Source: Clostridia bacterium (lineage in GTDB: Bacteria; Bacillota_A; Clostridia; Christensenellales; Aristaeellaceae). Taken from it: a DNA stretch of 64,000 bases. Each line of letters opens with the position of its first letter. The first letter of the stretch is position 1. The notes beneath the pieces were generated by a model. It was given only the letters and a program-made list of their open reading frames with translations, searched no databases and was not told the DNA's origin. Position numbers and translations under genes: made by a program. This document shows positions 30,689-39,282 of this stretch, piece after piece. The stretch spans positions 1 to 64,000 of the forward strand of contig JAFXSH010000069.1 in the NCBI GenBank assembly GCA_017525805.1. Direction: 5' to 3'.

Positions 30689-32346
30689 GAGAAATGATAA
30701 GAACAGCAGGCTTGAAAAGCACACCCTCGTTGCTTTCAGGCGATGTCCATGTACTGGAGCAGCAGAAGGAAACACCCGTCGACATAAAGGTGGCCGCTTA
30801 CTGTCGAGTCAGTACCGATAAAGAGATTCAACAACAAAGCCTGGACACACAGATGGCGGCTTACAATAAGGTCATTGAGGAGCATCCAGGCTGGGTACTG
30901 GCGGGAATATATGCTGATAAGGGTATCAGTGGGACTACGGTTCGGCACCGTGAGGAATTTAAACGAATGATCGAGGACGCCAAGGCTGGAAAGATTCAGT
31001 ACATCCTGGCAAAGTCCATCTCACGATTCGCCAGAAACACGGTGGATACCTTGGCTTATGTTCGTGAGCTCAAGTCCTGCGGTGTTTCGGTTTTCTTCGA
31101 GAAAGAGAAATTGGATACGGGAAACGCGGTATCAGAATTTCTGCTTTCCATTTTTGCTGCGAGCGCGCAAGAAGAAATTTTTTCTCTGTCCAACAACATG
31201 AAAGTGGGAAAACGTATGCGTTACGCCGCGGGCATTGCTGAGTGGACGCACCTGTACGGGTATCGGTGCGCAGAAGATGGAACTTGGGTTATTGATGATG
31301 AGGAAGGAAAGATCGTTAAAAGAATCTTTGAGGAATACACCTCCGGATGTGCTCTGCCAGAACTGTGCAGGAAATTAATGGACGATAGGGTTCCCTCTCC
31401 TGGTGGCAAGCAGATCTGGCTGCCTAAGACGGTAGGGAATATCATCCACAATGAGAAATACGCCGGCGATTTACGGATGCAAAAAACGTATATCAGCGAT
31501 CCCATCCAGCATATCAAGATCAGCAACAGAGACGCCAAACTGAAACAGTACTACAAGGAAAATCATCACAAGGCCATTGTGGATCACAGAACATACCAGA
31601 TAGCACAGATGATTAGCACGATGAAGGACCCACACAGGGGAGTTGCGCAGTATCCTTACTATGGTTTTTTGAAGTGTCCAATCTGCGGACAGAATATGGT
31701 TCACTGTGCAATGCCGCGAAACAGTTATACGTTTGCTTGGACGTGCGGAGGAAAGGCCAGCAAGAAGGGTGAGCTTAGGAAGCACCGCACGGCATGTCCG
31801 CCGTACTATATCATTGACGATTATATTGACAGAGCGTTTTGGGATGCCCTGCGGAATGTTGAGACAGGTGAATTATATCGATTGGCAGCCGGTGAGGAGG
31901 GAGAGAAAACAATTGCTGCCCAAGCAATGCTGCGTCTGAAAACAGAGTGCAATAATCGCGCCAGGAAGGTTGAATACAAAGATCTGTGCGACACAGTAAA
32001 AGGAATCTCTTTCCCGCAATGGACAATTATGAAAGTGGATTGGAATTGCGGTGTTACGACAAGCGCCGTCATCGACTATAAGAAAGTAGGTGATATGCCG
32101 TACCCAACAATCACGAAAGAAGAAGTAGAACATACCACATTGACAAGGGGTAAATTCATGCGGAGTACATATGTGGTCAACGGTATGCCGCTTGTCAAGT
32201 CATGCCCCGACATTCAGATTCGAGGGATCATGAAAGCGCGGGAGGCTATATTACAAATGACTATCCAGGAACCACTGGCGTATGAAGCGCCCGTGCCGAG
32301 GGTATATGGTGCCAGAAGTAAGAAGAATAAGGAGATGGGAAAATGA
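30685..32346 (+). CDS. Large serine recombinase 2 (553 aa)
   Basis: AAYCRVSTDKEIQQQSLDTQ (near residue 37) is the active-site region. KSISRFARNTVDTLAYVREL and LYGYRC follow, then the recombinase domain (NIIHNEKYAGDLRMQKTY). A zinc ribbon is visible (LKCPICGQNMVHC ... WTCGGKAS). Full length, so likely the catalytic integrase-type subunit. It overlaps both neighbours by four bases, giving equal, coupled translation of three recombinases. Confidence 0.93.
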   Translation: MREMIRTAGLKSTPSLLSGDVHVLEQQKETPVDIKVAAYCRVSTDKEIQQQSLDTQMAAYNKVIEEHPGWVLAGIYADKGISGTTVRHREEFKRMIEDAKAGKIQYILAKSISRFARNTVDTLAYVRELKSCGVSVFFEKEKLDTGNAVSEFLLSIFAASAQEEIFSLSNNMKVGKRMRYAAGIAEWTHLYGYRCAEDGTWVIDDEEGKIVKRIFEEYTSGCALPELCRKLMDDRVPSPGGKQIWLPKTVGNIIHNEKYAGDLRMQKTYISDPIQHIKISNRDAKLKQYYKENHHKAIVDHRTYQIAQMISTMKDPHRGVAQYPYYGFLKCPICGQNMVHCAMPRNSYTFAWTCGGKASKKGELRKHRTACPPYYIIDDYIDRAFWDALRNVETGELYRLAAGEEGEKTIAAQAMLRLKTECNNRARKVEYKDLCDTVKGISFPQWTIMKVDWNCGVTTSAVIDYKKVGDMPYPTITKEEVEHTTLTRGKFMRSTYVVNGMPLVKSCPDIQIRGIMKAREAILQMTIQEPLAYEAPVPRVYGARSKKNKEMGK

Positions 32347-33581
32347 TTATTCACAAGATTGTCCCGAAACTGGCACAAAAGAAAGTGGCTGCCTATGCCC
32401 GCGTCAGCACCCTGACCGAGGCGCAGGAAGAATCCTACGAGACGCAGGTTCATTATTACACCGGCCTGATTCAATCGACAGAAGGGTGGTCCCTGGCTGG
32501 CATTTACGCCGATCAGGGCATCACGGGCACCAGCGCCGCGAAGCGTCCGGAGTTTCTGCGGATGATTGAAGACGCGAAGGCTGGTAAGATCAATATCATA
32601 CTCTGCAAGTCTATATCCCGCTTCTCCAGAAACTTTGTGGAAGCCCAGAAGTACGTGCATGCGCTGAAAGCCGTCAACGTGGAGGTTCGGTTTGAAAAAG
32701 AGGGCATCAGCTCCTTCGACCCCAGCTCCGACATGATCTTCAGCACCATGGCCGCCGTAGCCCAGGAAGAAAGCAGGTCCCTTTCGGATAACGTCAAGTG
32801 GGGCAACAAACGCAGAATGGAGATGGGCATCCGGCACGTGGGCAGCAATCACATGCTGGGTTACGATGAGGTGCAGGGTAAACTCATCCCTAACGAGGAC
32901 GCCTGGATCGTGCGGCTGATATTTGAAGAGTATGCGGCGGGGGTCGCACCGACCGCCATCCTCCAACACCTGCTGGAGAAGGGCGCCCACAGGATGCGCT
33001 CCGAGAAGAAATTCACCTGGTCCGTGGTTCTTCGGATTCTGAACAATGAGGCGTATGTGGGCGACCGCCTTCTCCAAAAGGCAGCGCCACAAAACTACCT
33101 GACCAAGCGGCCAGATCTCAGTGAAGCCTACGAGAGCAAATACATCTACAATGACCATGAGGCCATCATCACACCGGCAGTCTGGGACGCTGCCCATGAC
33201 CGATTCAAGCGGGAGCAGATGTCCCGGCAGCAAGGACTAAAAGTTCAGCATAACACGCATTTTTTGTATGGGAAGGTGTTCTGTGCGGAATGCGGTGAGC
33301 CTTACCGACGCTTTACGGCCAGGAACGGCGGAGGGTATTACAAGACCTGGCGCTGCAGGGGGCGTGTCAATACTGGAAAGTGCGAATGCAGGCATGTGAA
33401 GGAGAGTGACCTTCTGGCTGAGATCGCTGGAAAAATGGGATGGAAATGGCAGGACGAAGAATCATTTGACAGCTGGGCTTTCCTGGAGAGCGTGGACAAG
33501 GTGCTGGTCAGCAATGCAGGCGTTGAGATCATCGCGGCTCGCGGGGTTGATTACAATGAGCGGGCCAAGGCGACCGCGTGA
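32343..33581 (+). CDS. Large serine recombinase 3 (412 aa)
   Basis: AAYARVSTLTEAQEESYETQ (near residue 16) has the active serine. KSISRFSRNFVEAQKYVHAL, LGYDEVQG, LRILNNEAYVGDRLLQKAAPQNYLTKRP and a zinc ribbon (FCAECGEPYRRF...WRCRGRVNTGKCECRHV) follow. The C-terminal coiled coil is short. In prophage 2 only the second half of a close relative survives (60801-61355). Coupled to recombinase 2 by ATGA. Confidence 0.93.
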   Translation: MIIHKIVPKLAQKKVAAYARVSTLTEAQEESYETQVHYYTGLIQSTEGWSLAGIYADQGITGTSAAKRPEFLRMIEDAKAGKINIILCKSISRFSRNFVEAQKYVHALKAVNVEVRFEKEGISSFDPSSDMIFSTMAAVAQEESRSLSDNVKWGNKRRMEMGIRHVGSNHMLGYDEVQGKLIPNEDAWIVRLIFEEYAAGVAPTAILQHLLEKGAHRMRSEKKFTWSVVLRILNNEAYVGDRLLQKAAPQNYLTKRPDLSEAYESKYIYNDHEAIITPAVWDAAHDRFKREQMSRQQGLKVQHNTHFLYGKVFCAECGEPYRRFTARNGGGYYKTWRCRGRVNTGKCECRHVKESDLLAEIAGKMGWKWQDEESFDSWAFLESVDKVLVSNAGVEIIAARGVDYNERAKATA

Positions 33582-33595
33582 TGGGGAGGATGAGT

Positions 33596-33889
33596 ATGAT
33601 CACGAAAGCGATGGTCGAAGAAGGCTATGCCAAGGAAGTAATCAGGCTCAGGGATTGTCCAGAAGGTGATGAGGTCGTCTGTCAGATCGGTGAATACTGG
33701 TTCTACTTCTGGAACGGTGATCAGGGCATCACGCTTACCTGTGCGCAGTTTAAAGCGCAGCATAGTGCGGAGGAGATCGTAGATGCTATCTGGACGCAGC
33801 TTGAGGCGTTCAGACGGAACTGGGATATATTCTGTATAGAATATTGCTATTACGACTTCCTGCTGCGGGAAAGGGGTATGAAAAGATGA
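33596..33889 (+). CDS. Small protein downstream of the recombinases (97 aa)
   Basis: ATG 33596 with GGGGAGG six bases upstream; the frame also has earlier ATG/GTG codons overlapping the recombinase 3 stop. The product has a strand-rich core (EVVCQIGEYWFYFWNGDQGITLTCAQFKAQ) and a C-terminal helix. Unrecognised; it may regulate or assist the recombinases, judged from position only. Confidence 0.6.
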   Translation: MITKAMVEEGYAKEVIRLRDCPEGDEVVCQIGEYWFYFWNGDQGITLTCAQFKAQHSAEEIVDAIWTQLEAFRRNWDIFCIEYCYYDFLLRERGMKR

Positions 33890-33903
33890 AAGGGGGGAAG
33901 GCA

Positions 33904-34092
33904 GTGAAAGACGCCGAAGTATCGATGATCATGCACTTTGCAGAGCTCATCACCAAGGAAGGCATTCCGCCTCGGTTGCAGGAGCTTCAGTTTACAGCCC
34001 TGAGAGAGTTGCAGGCACGGCTTCAGTATTATGCCAAACGCGGCTACCACAAGCGCTTAATCACAGGAATTGCTGAAAAAAGGCCGCGCTGA
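33904..34092 (+). CDS. Small recombinase-linked protein (62 aa)
   Basis: GTG start with AGGGGGG six bases upstream. The choice is supported by the relative at 61371, which begins with ATG at the same codon. The core EVSMIMHFAELITKEGIPPRLQELQFTALRELQARLQY is almost identical in both prophages, so selection has kept it. Helical; an HTH-like role is possible but unproven. Confidence 0.65.
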   Translation: MKDAEVSMIMHFAELITKEGIPPRLQELQFTALRELQARLQYYAKRGYHKRLITGIAEKRPR

Positions 34093-34118
34093 TTCTGAAA
34101 ACAACGAGCAAGGCTGAC

Positions 34119-34322
34119 ATGGACAAGGTTATGCACCCAAGAGTGCCACACTACAACGGCGCGGAGTTTGTACCAGATGAATTCAGTATCCCAGAGGAAG
34201 AACTGATCTGCTGGAGTGAAACATCCCTCCGAGGCCCGCTCAACAGTGCGGGGATAAAAAGGTACAGGGTCCTGTTCAAGGAGTTTTTCGCCCAAGAGGG
34301 CAAAAGCATGGGAATCGACTAA
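34119..34322 (+). CDS. Hypothetical protein (67 aa)
   Basis: Open frame of 67 codons (MDKVMHPRVPHYNGAEFVPDEFSIPEEELICWSE...) ending before the leader of the next small gene. The ribosome site is weak and an ATG at 34131 is an alternative start. Mixed composition with a basic C terminus (GIKRYRVLFKEFF). No family recognised. Confidence 0.45.
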   Translation: MDKVMHPRVPHYNGAEFVPDEFSIPEEELICWSETSLRGPLNSAGIKRYRVLFKEFFAQEGKSMGID

Positions 34323-34339
34323 AGAAAATGGAGGTAAGC

Positions 34340-34665
34340 ATGATCGTCAAAGTAGCACATCTTGAAAGTGGAGTCACAGAGGTCAAGAACAATGTTGAGC
34401 TGGTTTTGGAGCATGAGGACCGATTTGAACTGGCAGGCAAGCGCAAAAAGACGCGTGGCAAACCAGTACGAGCTATCTCGGGTCGCTTTTCAGGTTTGAG
34501 GTGCTGGTTGCCAGGAAGAAGGCGTGCGGCGGAGAAGCAAAAGACTGCCAGAGCTGCGATGCGTCCATATCAGCAGATAATGAGAAGGGTAAGCAGTACC
34601 TCGTCTGCTCCGCCCACTGCCATGACCGGGTGCCGGAAGATGGGTATTGCGATGGCTACAATTGA
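34340..34665 (+). pseudogene. Frameshifted small Cys-rich gene
   Basis: A well-placed GGAGG and ATG 34340 open MIVKVAHLESGVTEVKNNVELVLEHEDRFELAG. From about 34490 the meaningful frame is different: RFEVLVARKKACGGEAKDC...CDASISADNEKGKQYLVCSAHCHDRVPEDG, ending at a stop at 34663. It has a zinc-knuckle pattern of cysteines and histidine. One shift in between would join them, so the gene looks broken. Confidence 0.5.
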
Positions 34666-34678
34666 TGGGAGGCATAGC

Positions 34679-34830
34679 ATGGAAAGGGTACATACATTGG
34701 AGCAACTGAAAAAGGTCGTGCAGCCGGATCTGGAGAATGAGCTGCAGAGGAAGTTCCATCCAACAATAATTCCATTCCAGAGAGCTTTTTGGAGATGGTG
34801 ATCGAGGCGGTGTACTCGGCATCAGCCTGA
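34679..34830 (+). pseudogene. Frameshifted small gene
   Basis: GGGAGG and ATG 34679 start MERVHTLEQLKKVVQPDLENE. The following frame ends in 40 codons, whereas another frame gives SIPESFLEMVIEAVYSASA up to a stop at 34828. A shift around 34740 would join them. Confidence 0.4.
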
Positions 34831-34914
34831 CAGGGGAAAGCAAGTTCGGCGAGGACGATGCCGGTCTTGTCATTCGGCGGCAGGTTCTCGTTGCCCTTGG
34901 TGCATTATAACTGC

Positions 34915-34942
34915 GCGGCGGCTTCAGCTGCCGCTTTTTCCT
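34915..34942 (+). terminator. Terminator at the right end of the prophage 1 module
   Basis: An 8-bp stem (GCGGCGGC / GCTGCCGC) with a TTCA loop and five T. The same element ends the prophage 2 module at 61538. Confidence 0.85.
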
Positions 34943-34962
34943 TTGGGAAAATTTGAAAAACG

Positions 34963-34991
34963 TTGATTTGAAAGCCGACCCGTGGTAAAAT
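34963..34991 (+). promoter_or_regulatory. Promoter of the 35053 gene pair
   Basis: TTGATT, 17-base spacer, TAAAAT. An equivalent promoter follows the prophage 2 terminator at 61586-61614. Confidence 0.65.
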
Positions 34992-35052
34992 AAGCGTGTC
35001 GAGAAAGCTGTGATGAAGCATTAGATTACCCTGATGGAAGGAGGAAGAAATC

Positions 35053-35247
35053 ATGGCATATTCCACGAGATACGCAAAGCCTAACATGGCCAATTTGCCG
35101 CCGAAGCTGGGAAAAGCGATTTTTCAGCAGATTTTGAGTACTCCTAAACCAGACGATGCAAAGCTGGACGAAGAAGCAAGAAGACTCGAAAGAGAAATGA
35201 TAAGGGTTAGGGATCGTGAAGATGCTCAAAGGAAGACTGCAAAGTGA
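35053..35247 (+). CDS. Small protein paired with a GNAT-like gene (64 aa)
   Basis: AAGGAGG precedes ATG 35053. The N-terminal half (YSTRYAKPNMANLPPKLGKAIFQQIL) is followed by a highly charged helix (LDEEARRLEREMIRVRDREDAQRKTAK). It overlaps the next gene by 26 bases. Size, charge and overlap resemble an antitoxin-like partner, but no DNA-binding fold is clear. Confidence 0.6.
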   Translation: MAYSTRYAKPNMANLPPKLGKAIFQQILSTPKPDDAKLDEEARRLEREMIRVRDREDAQRKTAK

Positions 35248-35863
35248 TCTGTTTTACTGCAATCACATCGGTGTTTCTGAAAATGACGAGCGAGACATTA
35301 TGAATTTTACCGTCCGGGATGAAAAGGGAGCAGGATTGCTGGATTACATCCAGCATTTTGCTTTTCCGGACGAGGATAATGGCACCATGAGGACCTATAT
35401 TGTCCGCGACAATCGTTCTTCAGAGCTCGTCGACTATTTCTCATTGAAGGCCGGATTGATCTCATACAATGAACATGAAGTGGCAGTTATAGATGAGGCG
35501 ACCGGCGAAGAGGTTATCGATGAGAAAACGGGCGAAAGAAAGATGCGCCGTGTTTTTGATACATTGCCTGGTGTCGAACTGGCGGATTTTGCAGTCAACC
35601 AAACTTATATCAGCAACCATCCGGATCTAAAGGGTGTTGGGCTGGTCATCTATAATAAATTCATCCTACCTGTCATCCGGCAGGCAGCAGAAACGATAGG
35701 CATAAAAATCCTATACATCTTTGCGCTTCCCTATGAGGACTTGATTGCGCGGTATGAGAAGTATGGATTCTCCAGGTTAGAGGAGTCTTTGGAAATAGAG
35801 CTGCACAACCGTTTGAAGCCAAAGTATGACGAATCCTGCACTTTTATGTATCGGATGCTATAA
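35222..35863 (+). CDS. GNAT-like acetyltransferase domain protein (213 aa)
   Basis: The C-terminal half has the GNAT layout: HPDLKGVGLVIYNKFILPVIRQAAETIGIKILYIFALPYEDLIARYEKYGFSRL (about residues 137-190), with the helix before the acetyl-CoA loop and the final YEKYGF strand-turn. The N-terminal half (residues 1-110) is less clear and contains IDEATGEEVIDEKTGERK. Start ATG 35222 (GTG 35216 also possible) lies inside the upstream small gene. A toxin-antitoxin or a plain modifying enzyme are both possible. Confidence 0.6.
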   Translation: MLKGRLQSDLFYCNHIGVSENDERDIMNFTVRDEKGAGLLDYIQHFAFPDEDNGTMRTYIVRDNRSSELVDYFSLKAGLISYNEHEVAVIDEATGEEVIDEKTGERKMRRVFDTLPGVELADFAVNQTYISNHPDLKGVGLVIYNKFILPVIRQAAETIGIKILYIFALPYEDLIARYEKYGFSRLEESLEIELHNRLKPKYDESCTFMYRML

Positions 35864-35873
35864 CGAATAAGTT

Positions 35874-35933
35874 CCCCCGATCCCTTTCCATCTTTGTCAC
35901 TGCGACAAGCCTGGAATCGTATCGGGGTTTTTT
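35874..35933 (+). repeat. Nested-hairpin terminator-like element, copy A
   Basis: Outer stem CCCCGAT / ATCGGGG, inner stem TTGTC / GACAA, then a T-run. Same plan as copies B (36251), C (39223) and D (62727). Confidence 0.75.
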
Positions 35934-36001
35934 ATTAATATCGTGACTTATCTTCCTTCTGACGGTCATATGTATACCAATCGAAAAAAGGGGGGATCAC
36001 C

Positions 36002-36148
36002 ATGAGACAGATCTATTATGAGTTTCCCGAAGAGACGGCGCTGGAAGTTTTGAAGGAAGATGGCTGTGAGCCAGATGATCGTGTGTTTGGCGGAGTTTCG
36101 ATCACGACCGCAAAGAATCTGCTCAGGCACTATGGCGGCACGGCATAG
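36002..36148 (+). CDS. Very small protein (48 aa)
   Basis: ATG 36002 follows GGGGGG five bases upstream. The frame runs 48 codons: MRQIYYEFPEETALEVLKED, then GCEPDDRVFGGVSITTAKNLLRHYGG. It looks like a compact alpha/beta fold with an acidic first half. No family recognised. It lies alone between hairpin copies A and B. Confidence 0.5.
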   Translation: MRQIYYEFPEETALEVLKEDGCEPDDRVFGGVSITTAKNLLRHYGGTA

Positions 36149-36250
36149 ACCGAATATTGTGAGCGTGACGGCGGATGCTTCGAGACTATACTGATCACCA
36201 TAGCCGGTAATCACAGCAGGGTCAAACAGAATCATCACCTATGAGGAAAA

Positions 36251-36309
36251 GCCCTGGTACCTTTCCTGCTTTGCCACTGTGGCAAACTGGAACGCGTACC
36301 AGGGCTTTT
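36251..36309 (+). repeat. Nested-hairpin terminator-like element, copy B
   Basis: Perfect outer stem GCCCTGGTAC / GTACCAGGGC, inner TTTGCCA / TGGCAAA, then four T. It lies upstream of the sigma factor gene; the 36149-36451 gap has no other gene. Confidence 0.8.
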
Positions 36310-36451
36310 GCATTTATCGATATTTACGATTGGGTAAATTGAGGTGTAAATAACGGTTGAAATATGAGCATATTTGTGTTATAATTAACCGACAACTATT
36401 CAAAATATAAATGAAAATGAGCAAAATACACGTTGGAGCAGGGGGGCTATC

Positions 36452-36976
36452 ATGGAGGAAGACTACAAACGCAGACTGGAAGAAGTATATCGCACGTATT
36501 ATCCTCAGTATATCAGATATGCGGAGCATATGTTATATACGCGTACAGGAAGCAAGGATCAGGCAGAGGACTTCGTTCATCAAGCTTTTTTGCGGGCGGT
36601 GGAAAAAGAGGAAAAGAGCAAACTTCATCCGGAGCAATGGATCATGGTGACGCTCAGGTTTTGCCTGCTTAATCATTTCAAGAAATACAGTACGCGTCTG
36701 CCAATTCTGAAAAAACTTCATGATAAACAGGATACTTCCGAGCCCTCGTTTGCGCCTTCCTCCGATACCCTCATTGCCTTACAGCAGGAATTGCCCTACG
36801 AAGATTACAAGCTGATATATGACTACACAGTACGAGGAAAAACAGTGCAAGAGCTCAGTGCGGAGACGGGAATTGACCCGAGCTACATCTATGTTCGGAT
36901 TCACCGCATTCGGAAAATTGCGGAAAAAATATTTTTTGTGTTTGTTGTAATAATCTTCCTCGCTCAGGAAGTATAA
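36452..36976 (+). CDS. ECF-like RNA polymerase sigma factor
   Basis: 174 aa. Region 2 is seen in YYPQYIRYAEHMLYTRTGSKDQAEDFVHQAFLRAVE (residues 16-51), and region 4 HTH in DYTVRGKTVQELSAETGIDPSYIYVRIHRIRKIAEKIF (near 126-165). The linker is short, as in extracytoplasmic-function factors. GGGGGG lies before ATG 36452. The downstream gene encodes a membrane protein that is probably its anti-sigma factor. Confidence 0.85.
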   Translation: MEEDYKRRLEEVYRTYYPQYIRYAEHMLYTRTGSKDQAEDFVHQAFLRAVEKEEKSKLHPEQWIMVTLRFCLLNHFKKYSTRLPILKKLHDKQDTSEPSFAPSSDTLIALQQELPYEDYKLIYDYTVRGKTVQELSAETGIDPSYIYVRIHRIRKIAEKIFFVFVVIIFLAQEV

Positions 36977-36995
36977 GGATTGGAGCGTGCAAGAG

Positions 36996-37910
36996 ATGTC
37001 GAAAGAATTGAACGCCAGCCAAAAGCAGCTTCGGAATGATCTGACTATGGAGGTGACGGAAGAAAGACTAAACGAAATACTAGAAGCGGAACTATCGAAA
37101 CCAGAAGAAGAGATTGATATGCGGCTGGTGGATGAAATCCTGTCTGAACTGGAACCGAGACAGGTCAGCGAGGGGGAAATCGATGCCAGCTGGAAGCGGC
37201 TGGAGGGGAAATTGGAGGCCACGGCTTCCGCGTCGTCTACAGCATCTGCAATGGGGAAACCGTGCACAGCAAAAGAGAACGCAAAGAAGTCTGTACCCCC
37301 AGCAATCAAAGCGCTGCGTTCCATTGGGTTCGTAGCAGCCGCAATTGTCGTTCTTTTCTTCGTATCCTTGGGAACAGCAAAAGCAACAAGGTGGACATTC
37401 CTGCTCAAGCTGCTCAATCCCTTGGCGGAAACTTTCGGCATCTCGCTGGATGAGTTGAAATCCGAGACCGATCCGGTTGAAGTATACGCTTCGATCCTGG
37501 ACGATCAGAAGATGAAGCAGTTCCTGTCAGAAGATGAAATACCTGAAAAGTATATGGGTTACCGAATTAAGCTCGACCATATCCCCGAACGTTTCACGTA
37601 TACCGACGGCCAATTCTATCCCACAGAACTGACAAAGACATTCAATTTCTTGTATATGGATGGAGATAAGTGGCTGCAATATAGTGTGAATATCTTTGAA
37701 ACGGATGAAGTCGGTCTTCAATACATGTTTGAAACGACATTGGAGGAAACGGGAAAGAGCAACATCGGAATGATTGAATTGACGTTCTATCACAACGGCA
37801 ATGAGGATGAAACAGAACTTGTTTCTTGGGTAGATCGTAACGCCCATTACTCGCTTGCAGGGTATATCACTATGGAGGAACTGACTGACATCATCAATGG
37901 GATTCAATGA
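36996..37910 (+). CDS. Membrane-anchored anti-sigma-like protein (DUF4367-like)
   Basis: 304 aa. A cytoplasmic acidic N-terminal part (residues 1-100) is followed by one membrane segment (SIGFVAAAIVVLFFVSLGTA, about 108-127) and an outer domain. The outer domain contains LDHIPERFTY and WLQYSVNIFETDEVGLQYMFETTLEE and resembles DUF4367. It lies 19 bases after the sigma gene, so it most likely holds the sigma factor at the membrane. ATG 36996 was chosen over GTG 36987 for spacing to GGAG. Confidence 0.75.
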   Translation: MSKELNASQKQLRNDLTMEVTEERLNEILEAELSKPEEEIDMRLVDEILSELEPRQVSEGEIDASWKRLEGKLEATASASSTASAMGKPCTAKENAKKSVPPAIKALRSIGFVAAAIVVLFFVSLGTAKATRWTFLLKLLNPLAETFGISLDELKSETDPVEVYASILDDQKMKQFLSEDEIPEKYMGYRIKLDHIPERFTYTDGQFYPTELTKTFNFLYMDGDKWLQYSVNIFETDEVGLQYMFETTLEETGKSNIGMIELTFYHNGNEDETELVSWVDRNAHYSLAGYITMEELTDIINGIQ

Positions 37911-37949
37911 ATCCACATGTCTCCAATCAATATGGAGAGGTAGATTGAA

Positions 37950-38402
37950 ATGAAACAAGTTGCAATCTTGACTTTGGTGCTTTGTTTGCTCGTGGGTATG
38001 TGCGTCCCCGCATCTGCCGCTGTAATTATTCCCGATGGCACCTTCAGCAGTGATTATTTTATCAGCTATGGCTGCATTATCGGTGATATTGGTGGCCATA
38101 TGCTGAACATCACTTTCACATGCACTGGTATGGGCGTTTGTGACGAGATCGGGGTGGCGAATTACACGGTACAGAAACAGTATACTCTTGACGATGGGAC
38201 AAAGATTTGGGCAAATGTAGCGGGACCGTTAGCAGGTGTGACCCGGACGAACGCAGCATTTTGCACATATGGTGTGAACTTCCAGGGAATTGCCGGTGAA
38301 CGGTATCGCGTAATTGCGACGTTCGTTTGCACAAAGACGATTAACGGTGTAGTCGGTACCGAAACAAAATTTGTCACCACCACGGGCTGTACCGTAAATT
38401 GA
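37950..38402 (+). CDS. Secreted protein of the sigma operon (DUF6147-like)
   Basis: 150 aa with a clear signal peptide (MKQVAILTLVLCLLVGMCVP, cleavage after ASA near residue 23). The mature part is strand-rich with several cysteines (CIIGDIGG, TFTCTGMGVCDEI, FVCTKTING, TTGCTVN), consistent with an exported beta domain. It looks like the small secreted proteins that follow ECF sigma/anti-sigma pairs in Clostridia. GGAGAGG upstream. Confidence 0.65.
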   Translation: MKQVAILTLVLCLLVGMCVPASAAVIIPDGTFSSDYFISYGCIIGDIGGHMLNITFTCTGMGVCDEIGVANYTVQKQYTLDDGTKIWANVAGPLAGVTRTNAAFCTYGVNFQGIAGERYRVIATFVCTKTINGVVGTETKFVTTTGCTVN

Positions 38403-38409
38403 GGCATCC

Positions 38410-38998
38410 ATGAACTATCGAGAGAACAAGGCTGTCAAGGAATTGTTGGCGAAGTTGTTCACAGTAGAGGAGAGCGCAGCGGGTAATGCCGCTGTAGAGA
38501 AAAAACAGATCGCGTTACAGCGCCGTTTTTGACGTACAGTTTTCCGCTGCGGAGATCAGGCTCCTGGAAAAGTGCGTCGCTTCCCGCGCTCCTCTTCTCG
38601 TTTGTGAACTGGATGAACAGGATTGGTTTCTCTGTCCCAACTGCCATAACGCCTTTGAATACGAGTATGTGAGGAACTGCTCATGCTGTGGTCAAAGCCT
38701 GTCGTGGTACGGCTGCATGAGCCATGCACACAGGGTTGGGGCAGTAAAACTGCCGAAGAAGAAAAAGATCATTGCCGAACAAAAAGAAGATATGTTCCGG
38801 CATCAGGTCGAAAATCGAGCCAATGCGATTGAAGCTGAACTCGGAAGCCTCAAGGAGCAAATGAAGGAAAAGAAGCGCGAGCTTCATGCCTTGAGAGCCG
38901 AAGAAGAAGAACGAAAACGGGGGCAGTTGATCAAGTCCATCGCCCGTAGCGGAAAGAGCATTGACGAGGTCATCGAAACGCTGGAAGCGGAAAACTAA
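38410..38998 (+). pseudogene. Zinc-ribbon/coiled-coil gene with probable frameshift
   Basis: A frame starts at ATG 38410 (MNYRENKAVKELLAKLFTVE) and stops at 38532. Overlapping it from about 38496 another frame gives RSRYSAVFDVQFSAAEIRLLEKCVASRAPLLVCELDEQDWFLCPNCHNAFEYEYVRNCSCCGQSLSW, a zinc ribbon, then a basic coiled coil (QVENRANAIEAELGSLKEQMKEKKRELHALRAEEEERK) to 38998. No start codon fits the second frame, and a +1 shift at the six-A run near 38500 would join them. Confidence 0.55.
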
Positions 38999-39044
38999 GT
39001 TTTGATGATCATTGGAACATCATAATAGGCTGATGCTAAGTTCA

Positions 39045-39078
39045 AAAAAGCCCTCAGACTGCATGCGTGGTCTGAGGG
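39045..39078 (-). terminator. Hairpin terminator
   Basis: CCCTCAGAC / GTCTGAGGG with a T-run on the minus strand side, suited to end transcripts from the gene at 39282-39572. Confidence 0.6.
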
Positions 39079-39222
39079 TATCTTAAAAGAAACCGACCAA
39101 GAATAGTTTGCACAAGTACTCATGCAGGATGAAGTGATGTCATGTTATGGATGGTCAGTCATCCCTTTATTCCCCAAAGAAGGCTCTTCTTGAGAATGAA
39201 TAATTGATCTTCTGGATACCAT

Positions 39223-39282
39223 GCCCGGGTACCTTTCCAGTTTTGTCACCGCAACAATCTGGGATGTGTACCGGGGCTTTTT
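39223..39282 (+). repeat. Nested-hairpin terminator-like element, copy C
   Basis: Outer stem GCCCGGGTAC / GTACCGGGGC (one mismatch), inner CCAG / CTGG and TTGT / ACAA, then TTTTT. Confidence 0.75.
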
